A stretch of DNA of 64,000 nt. It comes from DASUPK01 sp963819715 (lineage in GTDB: Bacteria > Actinomycetota > Thermoleophilia > Solirubrobacterales > 70-9). Both the position numbers and the translations under genes were made by a program. Each line of letters starts with the position of its first letter. The first letter of the stretch is position 1. The stretch is from NCBI GenBank assembly GCA_963819715.1, contig CAWFXE010000006.1, forward strand, positions 777,233-841,232, given 5' to 3'. Shown piece after piece: positions 54,398 to 62,552 of this stretch. The notes under the pieces are model-generated. The model was not told the DNA's origin. It worked only from the letters and a program-made list of their open reading frames with translations, and searched no databases.

Positions 54398-56419
54398 ATG
54401 GGTTCCGGAGAGGAAGCGGGCACCGTCCTCAGCGACTCGCAGCAGGCGGTCCTGACCGCGGTCTGCGACACGGTCGTCCCCGCGCTGCCACGAGATCGCG
54501 ACCCGGCTGGCCACTGGGGCCGCAAGGCGAGCGACATCGGCATCGACATCGGCGCCGCCCAGCTGATCTCGGAGATCCCGGACCCCGAGCTGCAGGGTGG
54601 GTTGTTGCAGCTGATCGACGCGATCGGTGGACAGGGGATCACGCGGGCGCCCTCTCAGGAGTCGCGCGAGCAGATCCTTCGCAACACCGCGCTCTCCGAC
54701 CCGCGGGCAGCCGCCGGAGTCGCCGCTCTGATCAACATGACCTTGTTTCTGCATTACGGGGCGCCGGACCCCCGGACTGGACAAAACCCGAACTGGGCGA
54801 CCCTTCACTACCCGGGACCGGCCTCCGCGCCGCCCCAGGTCGAGAAGCGGCTGCGCATTCACGAGCCAGCCGGCGCCGAGGAAACCCTCGAGGCGGACGT
54901 CTGCATCGTCGGCTCGGGCTCTGGCGGTGCGGTGTGCGCGGCCGTGCTAGCTGCGCGGGGCCTCAACGTCGTCGTGCTGGAGGCGGCGGGCTACTACAAC
55001 GAATCGGACTTCACCCAGCTCGAGATCCCGGCCTACCGGCAGATGTTCTGGCGCGGCGGGCCGAATCCGACGGCCGACGGCAACGTCAGCCTGGTCGCTG
55101 GGACGACTCTCGGCGGCGGAACGACCATCAATTGGACCAACTGCCTGCCCACCAGACCCTGGGTCCGCGACCAGTGGGCCGGGCACGGGCTGGAGGGACT
55201 CGACTCCGATGACTTCGATCGTCACCTCGATGCGGTCATGGGCCGGATCAGCGCCAACGACGGCTGCAGCGACCTCAACGGTACGCAGCAGCGGCTCCGC
55301 GAGGGGACCGAGGCGCTCGGCTGGAGCTTCGAGACGATCATTCGCAACACCGACCACGGCAGTTATGCGCCCGAGTCGGCCGGGTACCTCGGATTTGGCG
55401 ACCAGTCGGGCAGCAAGCGCAGCGCGGATCGCACCTGGCTCGCCGATGCGCAGGAGCATGGCGCGCGCTTCCTGACCTTCACCCGCGCCAGCAAGGTGCT
55501 GACCGAGGACGGCCGGGCGAGCGGAGTCGAGGCGGTCTGGGAGACGCCGGACGGCCGGGGCGCCCAGGTGACGGTGAAGGCCCCCTGCGTGGTCGTGGCC
55601 TGCGGCTCTCTCGAGTCGCCGGCACTTTTGTTTCGCTCGAGCATCGGCGGCCCCGCCGTCGGCCAGAACCTCAGGCTTCATCCGTCAAGCGTCGTCGGGG
55701 GCGCTTACGGAACCGACCAGGAGGCCTGGTGGGGGCCGCCCCAAGCCGGGCTCTGCAACGAGTTCGCCGACACGGGCGAGGGCTATGGCTTCCTGATCGA
55801 GACCGCGCAATACGCCCCCGGCCTGATCGGCTCGGCCACGCCCTGGATCTCGGGTCAGGACCACAAGCAGCGGATGGAGGAGTTCCGGTTCACGGGCACC
55901 TTCATCTCGCTCACGCGTGACCGCGGTGCGGGATCGGTGGGCGTCGACGTGAACGGAGAAGCCGTGCCGCTCTACTCGGTCACCGACTCCCTCGACCTGG
56001 AGAACCTGAAGAAGGGGATCGAGGTGCAGATCCGCCTCCACGAGGCCGCGGGCGCCCACCAGATCGGGCCGCTTGCCGAGGGAGCGCCGACCTGGCGCCG
56101 CGGCGACGACCTCGAAGCGTTCATCGCCGGCGTCAAGCGAATTCCGTTCCGGGCCGGCGGCTACAAGCTCTTCAGCGCCCATCAGATGGGCACCTGCCGG
56201 ATGGGGTCCGACCCGCAGAGCTCCGTCGCCGGTCCATTTGGTGAGCTGCACGACACCAAGGGCGTCTGGATCGGCGACGGCAGCGCCTTCCCGACTTCGT
56301 CGGGGACCAACCCGATGGTCTCGATCATGTCGCTGGCACACCGGACGGCGGAGGCGATCGCGGACGATGCGGGCGCCAAGGCGCCCGAGTCCCCCGCCGC
56401 CGAAGCCGCGCCCGCCTAA
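54398..56419 (+). CDS. GMC oxidoreductase, long-chain alcohol oxidase type
   Basis: FAD enzyme of 673 residues. The N-terminal helical domain (about 1-150, LSDSQQAVLTAVCDTVVPAL) resembles the gluconate dehydrogenase subunit-3 or alcohol-oxidase N-terminus and is fused here. The FAD fold is ADVCIVGSGSGGAVCAAVLA (about 167-186) with VVLEAAG. The second motif is GTTLGGGTTINWTNC and the C-terminal motif HQMGTCRMGSDP plus DGSAFPTSSGTNPMVSIMSL. An aldehyde dehydrogenase follows 27 bp downstream, which suits stepwise oxidation of an alcohol to an acid. Substrate unproven. Confidence 0.88.
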   Translation: MGSGEEAGTVLSDSQQAVLTAVCDTVVPALPRDRDPAGHWGRKASDIGIDIGAAQLISEIPDPELQGGLLQLIDAIGGQGITRAPSQESREQILRNTALSDPRAAAGVAALINMTLFLHYGAPDPRTGQNPNWATLHYPGPASAPPQVEKRLRIHEPAGAEETLEADVCIVGSGSGGAVCAAVLAARGLNVVVLEAAGYYNESDFTQLEIPAYRQMFWRGGPNPTADGNVSLVAGTTLGGGTTINWTNCLPTRPWVRDQWAGHGLEGLDSDDFDRHLDAVMGRISANDGCSDLNGTQQRLREGTEALGWSFETIIRNTDHGSYAPESAGYLGFGDQSGSKRSADRTWLADAQEHGARFLTFTRASKVLTEDGRASGVEAVWETPDGRGAQVTVKAPCVVVACGSLESPALLFRSSIGGPAVGQNLRLHPSSVVGGAYGTDQEAWWGPPQAGLCNEFADTGEGYGFLIETAQYAPGLIGSATPWISGQDHKQRMEEFRFTGTFISLTRDRGAGSVGVDVNGEAVPLYSVTDSLDLENLKKGIEVQIRLHEAAGAHQIGPLAEGAPTWRRGDDLEAFIAGVKRIPFRAGGYKLFSAHQMGTCRMGSDPQSSVAGPFGELHDTKGVWIGDGSAFPTSSGTNPMVSIMSLAHRTAEAIADDAGAKAPESPAAEAAPA

Positions 56420-56446
56420 AGAAACTTCGAACACAGGAGGATCGTC

Positions 56447-57913
56447 TTGGCCACTGAGACAGCTGCACCCGCACAGGCTGGTCACCCGACGGAGGAGATC
56501 GCCCGCGACCGCCTCTACATCGGCGGCGAGTGGGTGGAGCCCACCGGCAGCGACACGATCGACGTGATCGATTCGACGACGGAGCAGGTGATCGGCCGGA
56601 TCCCCGAGGGCACCCCCGAAGACATCGACCGCGCGGTCGAGGCGGCTCGCGCCGGCTTCGAGGCCTGGCGGCAGGTCCCGGTCGAGTCCCGGGTCGAGGC
56701 GTGCATGGCGATCAGCGCCGCTCTCGCCGAGCGTGGTGACGAGATCGCCGCGCTGATCTCCGCCGAGGTCGGCATGCCGCTCGCCCTGGCGCGGACGATC
56801 CAAGCCGGCCTTCCCGCCATGGACTTCGGGTCGATGTCACAGGTCGCCTCCGAGGTTGCGTGGGAGGAGCAGATCGGGAACTCGCTGATCGTCCGTGAGC
56901 CGATCGGGGTGGTCGGCTGCATCACGCCTTGGAACTACCCGCTGCACCAGATCTGCGCCAAGGTCGGCCCGGCTCTGACCGCCGGCTGCTCCGTGGTTGT
57001 GAAGCCGAGCGAGGTGACTCCGCTGAGTTCCTTCATCCTGGCCGACATCATCGACTCGCTCGACCTGCCGGCCGGGGTCTTCAACCTGGTCACCGGCTTG
57101 GGCCCCGTCGTCGGAGAGGCGATCGCCGCCCACGACGGCGTCGACATGGTCTCGTTCACGGGGTCGACCCGGGCCGGGCGCCGCGTCAGCGAGGTGGCGT
57201 CTGGAACCGTGAAGCGGGTCGCGCTCGAGCTCGGAGGAAAGTCGGCGAACGTGATCCTCGACGATGCGGATCTGCCGACCGCCGTCGGGTACGGGGTCGC
57301 CAACTGCTACCTCAACTCCGGTCAGACCTGCAGCGCGCACACCAGGATGCTGGTGCCGCGCGAGAAGCTGCAAGAAGCCGAGGGGATTGCCGCGGCGGCT
57401 GCCGAGAAGGCGACTCCCGGCGATCCCTTCGAGGGCAGCACGCGCCTCGGGCCGCTCGTGTCCGAGGCCCAGCAGGAGCGCGTTCGCGGCTTCATCCAGA
57501 AGGGTGAAGAGGAGGGAGCGAAGCTGGTCACCGGTGGGGTTGAGCCGCCGGAGGGGCTCGAGACGGGCTACTTCGTCCGCCCGACCGTCTTCTCCGAGGT
57601 GAAGCCCGACATGACGATCGCCCAGGAGGAGATCTTCGGCCCGGTGCTGTCGATCATTCCCTACGACTCCGAGGACGAGGCCGCCGAGATCGCGAACGGC
57701 ACGATCTACGGGCTCGATGGCGGGGTCTGGTCCGCCGATCCGGAGCGGGCGAAGGCGTTCGCCCGGCGGATGCGCACGGGCCAGGTGCAGATCAACGGCG
57801 CAACCTTCAACCCGATCGCGCCGTTCGGCGGCTACAAGCAGTCCGGGCACGGGCGGGAGTACGGGCGGTTCGGCCTCGAGGAGTTCCTCGAGGTCAAGGC
57901 GATTCAGACCTAG
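56447..57913 (+). CDS. NAD(P)-dependent aldehyde dehydrogenase
   Basis: A 488-residue ALDH. NAD-binding features TPWNYPLHQICAKVGPALTA and FTGSTRAGRRV, the general base in LELGGKSANVI (about residue 265) and the nucleophile in NSGQTCSAHTR (about 299) are all present, as is EEIFGPVLSI. TTG start at 56447 with AGGAGG upstream. In an operon with the GMC oxidase, it probably oxidises that enzyme's aldehyde product. Followed by a large hairpin. Confidence 0.93.
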   Translation: MATETAAPAQAGHPTEEIARDRLYIGGEWVEPTGSDTIDVIDSTTEQVIGRIPEGTPEDIDRAVEAARAGFEAWRQVPVESRVEACMAISAALAERGDEIAALISAEVGMPLALARTIQAGLPAMDFGSMSQVASEVAWEEQIGNSLIVREPIGVVGCITPWNYPLHQICAKVGPALTAGCSVVVKPSEVTPLSSFILADIIDSLDLPAGVFNLVTGLGPVVGEAIAAHDGVDMVSFTGSTRAGRRVSEVASGTVKRVALELGGKSANVILDDADLPTAVGYGVANCYLNSGQTCSAHTRMLVPREKLQEAEGIAAAAAEKATPGDPFEGSTRLGPLVSEAQQERVRGFIQKGEEEGAKLVTGGVEPPEGLETGYFVRPTVFSEVKPDMTIAQEEIFGPVLSIIPYDSEDEAAEIANGTIYGLDGGVWSADPERAKAFARRMRTGQVQINGATFNPIAPFGGYKQSGHGREYGRFGLEEFLEVKAIQT

Positions 57914-57919
57914 TTCGAA

Positions 57920-58028
57920 CCGTTTCCGGCGGGCGGGTCCTGTCGCGCCGAGGAAAACGCATCCTGTGGTACAGGCGTGTCCTCGGATGCGTTTTCCTCG
58001 CCGCGCCACCCGCCCGAGGAGCCGTTTC
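57920..58028 (+). repeat. Large hairpin element flanked by short direct repeats
   Basis: A 16-bp perfect inverted repeat (57949-57964 and 57985-58000, CGAGGAAAACGCATCC) surrounds a 20-nt loop. An outer arm GGGCGGGT (57931-57938) pairs with ACCCGCCC (58008-58015). CCGTTTC occurs as a direct repeat on both sides (57920-57926 and 58022-58028). It sits between the convergent ALDH and LLM genes, where it could serve as a two-way terminator or be a small MITE-like insertion. Confidence 0.7.
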
Positions 58029-58086
58029 GCACCACTGAATCGGCGGTAACGGTCACGCGAAAGCTTGCAGACGTAGGTATTCAGGC

Positions 58087-58844
58087 CTAGTTCGGTCTCG
58101 CCTCGATGGTGTCGCTGACCTCGGCCAGCCTGGCCGGACGTCGAAGCCGGTCAGGACCCAGGTGGCGCCGGCCGCATGCCAGGGGGCCGGGTCGCCGCCG
58201 GGCTGAGTCTCCGCGACGAGGTCGTACGGGTCCTCGCTGCCGGATCGCAGCTCCTCGATTTCCTTGGCGAACTCGCTCAGGTCCGCCGGTTCTGTGAGGT
58301 CGATCGGGAAAAAGCCGTCCCACTCGGCGGCGCGCCTCAGGGGCCGCCGGCTCGGCCAGCGACCCGCGACCCACACAGGGATTCGCGGTTGCTGCACCGG
58401 CACGGGCTTGAACTCTCCGCCCCAGTATTCGCTCAGCCGGTCAAGACCCTGGTCCAGGATCCGCGCCCGCTCCCGGGGGTCCGCCGGATCCCCGAAGAGC
58501 TCGAACTCGCCGTTGATGTCGCCGCCGAGTCCCACTCCGAAGGTGAGGCGGCCGCCGCTGAGGTGATCCAGGGTGACTGTCTCCCGCGCCACCTTCTGCA
58601 CCCGGCGTCTGGCCAGGGGCGTGACCAGCGGGCCGATGCGGATGCTCTCCGTGGCGCAGGCGATGGCCGCCAGCGCGATCCAAGGGTCCGCCACCGCCTC
58701 GGTCGGCGGGCGGTAGACGATGTGGTCCCAGAGGAAGAATCCGTCCCAGCCGGCTTCTTCCGCTCGGCTTGCGAGCTGGACCAGGGTCCCCGGCTGGACT
58801 AGCTCATCGAACGGGGGGAGGAACAGCCCACGCTTCGCGGTCAC
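58087..58844 (-). pseudogene. LLM class (F420/flavin-dependent) oxidoreductase, frameshifted near its end
   Basis: Luciferase-like monooxygenase fold of about 252 residues: KRGLFLPPFDELVQPGTLVQ, AGWDGFFLWDHIVYRPPTEA and GRLTFGVGLGGDINGEFELFG. The reading continues to GATWVLTGFDV, then an indel near 58137-58143 is needed to reach the natural end RLAEVSDTIEARPN at the TAG at 58087. GTG start at 58844, with TAGCGT 7 nt upstream. Such enzymes often use F420. Divergent from proA. Confidence 0.75.
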
Positions 58845-58857
58845 GTCTTCCACGCTA
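58845..58857 (-). promoter_or_regulatory. Leaderless promoter, LLM oxidoreductase gene
   Basis: TAGCGT on the minus strand, 7 nt before the GTG at 58844. Confidence 0.5.
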
Positions 58858-58868
58858 TCGCTCACGGT

Positions 58869-58881
58869 TACTCTTACCTGG
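58869..58881 (+). promoter_or_regulatory. Leaderless promoter, proA
   Basis: TACTCT then 7 nt to the ATG at 58882. It shares 37 bp with the divergent LLM promoter. Confidence 0.5.
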
Positions 58882-60147
58882 ATGGCTACCGCGACCAAAC
58901 CGGTTGCTGAGGTTTGTCGCGAGGCGAAGCAGGCCTCGCACCAGCTCGCCCGCGCGAGCCGGGACGAGAAGGACGCCTGCCTGAGGGACCTGGCGGACCG
59001 GATCGACGCGGGCGTGAGCGGGCTTCTCGAGGCCAACCGGGCGGACGTGGATGCCGGCCGGGAGGAGGGGCTCAACGAGGCCCTGCTCGACCGCCTCACG
59101 CTCACCGAGGCGCGGGTCGCCGAGATGGCCAAGGGCGTTCGCGAGATCGCCGAGCTTCCGGATCCGGTCGGCGAGGTGGTCGAGGGCTGGACGCTGGAGA
59201 ACGGGCTCGAGGTCGCGAAGAAGCGGGTGCCGATCGGCGTGGTCGCGGTCGTCTACGAGGCGCGGCCGAACGTGACGATCGATGCCGCCGCGCTTTGCCT
59301 GAAGAGCGGCAATGCGGCGGTGCTCCGGGGGTCGAGCAGCGCCGAGAGCTCCAATGCTTTCCTGGCTGGACTGCTGGCCGACGGGCTCGCCGCAGCGGAG
59401 CTGCCAACCGCCTCCGTTTCGTTGCTGTCGGGCGGAGGGCATGAGCAGCTGGCCGAGCTCGCGACCGCGGAGGGGCTGGTCGACCTCATCATTCCGCGCG
59501 GCGGCGAGGGGCTGAAGAACGCGCTCAAGGAGGTTGCGAAGGTGCCCGTTATGTACGCGGCCGCCGGCAATTGCCACGTCTACGTCCACCAGGACGCCGA
59601 TCTTGAGATGGCGGAGCGGGTGGCCTACAACGCGAAGGTGCAGAGGCCGGGTGTCTGCAACGCGGCGGAGACCCTGCTCGTGCACAGGGACGTTGCGGCC
59701 GAGCTGCTCCCGGGCGTGCTGGCGAAGCTGAGCGGGGCCGGGGTGGAGCTCGTGGGTGACGATCGGACCCGCGAGTCGGCGGGATCGGTTGAGGTCGGCG
59801 AGGCCACCGAGGTGGACTGGGACACCGAGTACCACGGGCTGAAGATGGCGGTCGGCGTCGTCGATTCGCTCGGCGAAGCGATTGATCACATCAACCGGCA
59901 CGGGACGGGACATTCGGATGCGATTGTCACCCGGTCGCAGGAGGTCGGCGACGAGTTCACGGATGCCGTCGATTCGGCGGCCGTGTACGTGAATGCGTCC
60001 ACGCGGTTCACCGACGGATACGAGTTCGGGATGGGCGCGGAGATCGGCAACTCGACCCAGAAGCTGCACGCGCGTGGGCCGATCGGGTTGCGCGAGCTGA
60101 CGACCACCAAGTACGTCGTCCACGGCAGCGGACAGATCAGGGAGTAG
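58882..60147 (+). CDS. proA: Glutamate-5-semialdehyde dehydrogenase
   Basis: NADPH-dependent second enzyme of proline synthesis, 421 residues. Landmarks: KKRVPIGVVAVVYEARPNVT, RGSSSAESSNAFLAG, IIPRGGEGLKNALKEVAKVP, and the catalytic cysteine in QRPGVCNAAETLLVH (about residue 259). It ends with TDGYEFGMGAEIGNSTQKLH and ARGPIGLRELTTTK. The ATG at 58882 excludes an upstream reading that would run through the divergent gene. nadD follows immediately. Confidence 0.95.
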   Translation: MATATKPVAEVCREAKQASHQLARASRDEKDACLRDLADRIDAGVSGLLEANRADVDAGREEGLNEALLDRLTLTEARVAEMAKGVREIAELPDPVGEVVEGWTLENGLEVAKKRVPIGVVAVVYEARPNVTIDAAALCLKSGNAAVLRGSSSAESSNAFLAGLLADGLAAAELPTASVSLLSGGGHEQLAELATAEGLVDLIIPRGGEGLKNALKEVAKVPVMYAAAGNCHVYVHQDADLEMAERVAYNAKVQRPGVCNAAETLLVHRDVAAELLPGVLAKLSGAGVELVGDDRTRESAGSVEVGEATEVDWDTEYHGLKMAVGVVDSLGEAIDHINRHGTGHSDAIVTRSQEVGDEFTDAVDSAAVYVNASTRFTDGYEFGMGAEIGNSTQKLHARGPIGLRELTTTKYVVHGSGQIRE

Positions 60148-60151
60148 GGAC

Positions 60152-60748
60152 GTTCCTCGGATCGGGGTCCTGGGCGGGGCCTTCAACCCGCCCCACGTGG
60201 GACATCTTCTGCTCGCCCAGGAGGCGGGCTGGCAGCTCGATCTGGATCGGGTGCTGCTGATGGTCACCGGGAGGGCGCCGCACAAGGAGATCGATGACGA
60301 TCCCGGGGCGGAGGTCAGGTTGGAGATGGCGATGCTCGCCTCAGAGGGCGAGGACGGGGTGGAGGCTTCGGGGCTCGAGGTCGAGCGCGACGAGGTTTCG
60401 TACAGCTACCGCACGCTCGAGCTGCTGGCCGAGGCGGAGCCAGAGAACGAGCTGTTCTTCCTGCTGGGAGCGGACATGGCGGCCGGGCTGGCGAGCTGGA
60501 ACGAGCCGGCGCGTGTATTGGAGCTGGCGAGGCTGGGCGTGGTCCCGCGGCCCGGTGTCGGGCTGGGGGCGGTGGAGTCGGCCCTCGAGCGGCTCGGTGC
60601 ATCCGACCGGGCGGAGATAATCGACATGCCACTTTGCGGAGCGTCCTCGACCACAGTCAGGCAGCGAGCGCGGGAGGGAAAGCCGCTGCGACACCTCGTT
60701 CCGGATCCGGTGGTGGCGCTGATCGCGGAGAGGGGGCTTTACCGGTGA
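60152..60748 (+). CDS. nadD: Nicotinate-nucleotide adenylyltransferase
   Basis: Makes deamido-NAD from nicotinate mononucleotide and ATP. The ATP-binding motif RIGVLGGAFNPPHVGHLLLA (with HxGH) and the C-terminal CGASSTTVRQRAREGK are clear. The first GTG (60197) lies inside this motif, so it cannot be the start. Between an in-frame stop within proA and 60197 there is no ATG, GTG or TTG. GGGAG is 7 nt before a GTT at 60152, giving (M)PRIGVLGGAF, so a base error (GTG to GTT) or an odd start is likely. The stop overlaps rsfS (GTGA). Confidence 0.87.
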   Translation, partial: VPRIGVLGGAFNPPHVGHLLLAQEAGWQLDLDRVLLMVTGRAPHKEIDDDPGAEVRLEMAMLASEGEDGVEASGLEVERDEVSYSYRTLELLAEAEPENELFFLLGADMAAGLASWNEPARVLELARLGVVPRPGVGLGAVESALERLGASDRAEIIDMPLCGASSTTVRQRAREGKPLRHLVPDPVVALIAERGLYR

Positions 60749-61119
60749 CGCGCGGCAAGGAGATGACCGCGGAGGAGCTGGCGACCCGTCTGGCCGCGAT
60801 CGCCGACGACAAGAAGGCCACGGATCTGGTCGCACTGGACGTGCGAGAGCTGGTGGGCTACACGGACTACCTGGTGATCTGCACGGCCCGCAACGAGCGC
60901 CAGGCCAAGGCGATTCACGACGAGGTCTACCAGCAGCTGAAGAGGGACGGATGGCTTCCGGCCCGGGTGGAGGGGGTGCGGGACGGCGAATGGGTGCTGA
61001 TGGACTACCTGGACGCTGTGCTGCATGTGTTCACGCCTGAGCCTCGGGAGCGGTACCGCCTGGAGCAGCTCTGGGGCGAGGCCGGAGAGTTGGAGCTCGA
61101 CCTCGCCGGTGCCGCCTAG
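60745..61119 (+). CDS. rsfS: Ribosomal silencing factor RsfS
   Basis: A 124-residue protein that binds L14 and blocks subunit joining in starved cells. The family core is intact: KATDLVALDVRELVGYTDYL, VICTARNERQAKAIHDEV, GEWVLMDYLDAVLHVFTPE and RYRLEQLWGEA. GTG start at 60745 overlapping the nadD stop; nadD-rsfS is the usual gene order. Confidence 0.94.
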   Translation: MTRGKEMTAEELATRLAAIADDKKATDLVALDVRELVGYTDYLVICTARNERQAKAIHDEVYQQLKRDGWLPARVEGVRDGEWVLMDYLDAVLHVFTPEPRERYRLEQLWGEAGELELDLAGAA

Positions 61120-61150
61120 CGTCGCCCGTTTAAGCGTCCGAAGCCGCTCC

Positions 61151-61163
61151 TAGCCTTCCGCTC
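61151..61163 (+). promoter_or_regulatory. Leaderless promoter, coiled-coil protein gene
   Basis: TAGCCT then 7 nt to the GTG at 61164. Confidence 0.45.
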
Positions 61164-61859
61164 GTGTCGAAGGAGCGTTTCCGGCGCGCCTTGCGAGGCT
61201 ACGACCCAGAGGAGGTCGATGCCGCAATCGAGGCGCGTGACGCCCGGCTTACCCGTCTAGAGCGGGAGGCGCAGCGGTTGGCGGAGAGGGTTGTGGAGCG
61301 CGAGAAGCGGCTGCAGGATGCGCTGGAGCGGCCGGTTGCCGCGACGGTCACGAAGGGGATCGAGGAGATCTACGGGCAGGCGCGCCGCCAGGCGACGAGA
61401 ATCCGGATGAAGGCGCTCGAGGATGCCGTGCAGATGGCGGACCGGGTGAGCGAGCTGTCCGGGTTGAGGGACGAGCTGGGCGCGCGGGTCTCGGAGCTGG
61501 CCGACATGGCGAAGGAGCGGCTGGGCATCGAGGAGGACCGCCCGGCGGTGGGGACCGAGCCGGCGCGGGCCGGCGTGTACTCGGGTCAGGTCGAGATCGA
61601 GGTGGGCCCGCTCAGCGACTTCGCACAGCTGACGGGATTCGAGGACGCGGCCGCGGGAATCGACGGCGCGTCGGAGATCAAGGTGAAGCGGTTCTCGGGC
61701 GGCCGGGCCTGGGTCTCGATGAACCTGGAGAACCCGATCGACCTGCTGCGGGCGCTGGAGGAGAAGGCGCCCTTCGACTTCGTGGTGCGAGACACCCGCC
61801 GCAACGGCGTGGTCCTCGACGTGGACGAGGACAGCGCCGAGCAAAACCGCGCGGCGTAG
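61164..61859 (+). CDS. DivIVA-like coiled-coil protein
   Basis: A 231-residue protein. The N-terminus, MSKERFRRALRGYDPEEVDA, resembles the DivIVA membrane-binding opening (F..a.rGYd..eVd). A coiled coil follows (about 25-60 and 85-120). The C-terminal half is a separate alpha/beta domain (YSGQVEIEVGPLSDFAQLTG, IKVKRFSGGRAWVSMNLENP). Likely a polarity, division or wall scaffold, judging by the opening; this is inference. No partner genes adjoin. Confidence 0.62.
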   Translation: MSKERFRRALRGYDPEEVDAAIEARDARLTRLEREAQRLAERVVEREKRLQDALERPVAATVTKGIEEIYGQARRQATRIRMKALEDAVQMADRVSELSGLRDELGARVSELADMAKERLGIEEDRPAVGTEPARAGVYSGQVEIEVGPLSDFAQLTGFEDAAAGIDGASEIKVKRFSGGRAWVSMNLENPIDLLRALEEKAPFDFVVRDTRRNGVVLDVDEDSAEQNRAA

Positions 61860-61937
61860 GCCTCAAGACTCGCCCGCGTCACACACCCGTCACCTTTCGC
61901 GCGCCCCGCGGCAAACTGGCCGCGCGAGTATCGGCAG

Positions 61938-62348
61938 GTGCTCACTTCCAATGACAAGGGCAACATCGCGGAGGCGGCGATCGCGTTCGAGGCGACGAAG
62001 CTCGGCATCGACGTCCTCAAGCCAATCGCCGAACACAACCGCTATGACCTCGCGTTCGATCTGGGCAGTCGAGTCGTCCGCGTCCAATGCAAATGGGCGA
62101 CGGTGGTCAACGACACCGTTCGCATCCACCTCACCTCATGCTGGTACACCAGCCGTGGAGAACAGGTCCGAACTAGCTACACATCCGAAGAGATCGACTA
62201 TGTGGCGGCCTACTGCGGGGAACTGGGGTCCTGTTACCTGCTTGCGGCGGAGCTCTTCGTGGATCGATCCGCGGTGCATCTCCGGCTACGGCGACCCAGG
62301 AACAACCAAAGGGCGGCTATAAACTGGGCGCAAGAATATTTGCTCTCT
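61938..62348 (+). CDS. PD-(D/E)XK nuclease family protein, open into tRNA-Ala
   Basis: About 137 residues of a PD-(D/E)XK endonuclease-like domain (PDDEXK_5, found in group I intron-linked nucleases): KGNIAEAAIAFEATKLGI with the first acidic residue, YDLAFDLGSRVVRVQCKWA with D and QxK, and TSYTSEEIDYVAAYCGE. There is no stop before the tRNA-Ala gene at 62349; the frame stays open to 62657. The end coordinate is therefore the tRNA boundary, not a stop. GTG start at 61938. Role unknown. Confidence 0.65.
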
Positions 62349-62421
62349 GGGGCTGTAGCTCAGTTGGGAGAGCGCCGCCATGGCATGGCGGAGGTCAGGG
62401 GTTCGAGCCCCCTCAGCTCCA
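62349..62421 (+). tRNA. tRNA-Ala (anticodon GGC)
   Basis: Acceptor GGGGCTG (62349-62355) pairs with CAGCTCC (62414-62420), discriminator A. Anticodon stem CCGCC/GGCGG with loop ATGGCAT gives GGC. T-arm AGGGG-TTCGAGC-CCCCT. CCA is not encoded. Confidence 0.95.
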
Positions 62422-62429
62422 CTCCCTCA

Positions 62430-62552
62430 GCCGTTGACGAAACTGTCGTCTGCGCGCACGAGTTTCGCGAGAAGTTCGGTTACTGGATGGAGCGAGCCGT
62501 CGCCGGCGACGAGATCCTGATCACCCGTCACGGTCGCCGCCACGCCCGTCTA
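62430..62552 (+). pseudogene. Phd/YefM-type antitoxin-like fragment
   Basis: Downstream of tRNA-Ala the same open frame encodes AHEFREKFGYWMERAVAGDE and ILITRHGRRHARL, the N-terminal core of Phd/YefM antitoxins. It has no start codon of its own, no toxin partner, and its end overlaps the convergent PPOX gene. It looks like a remnant of a toxin-antitoxin pair left by recombination at the tRNA. Confidence 0.5.

Noticed and set aside
57949..58000. CRISPR repeat pair
   Set aside because: The two arms are inverted, not direct, and occur once; no spacers.
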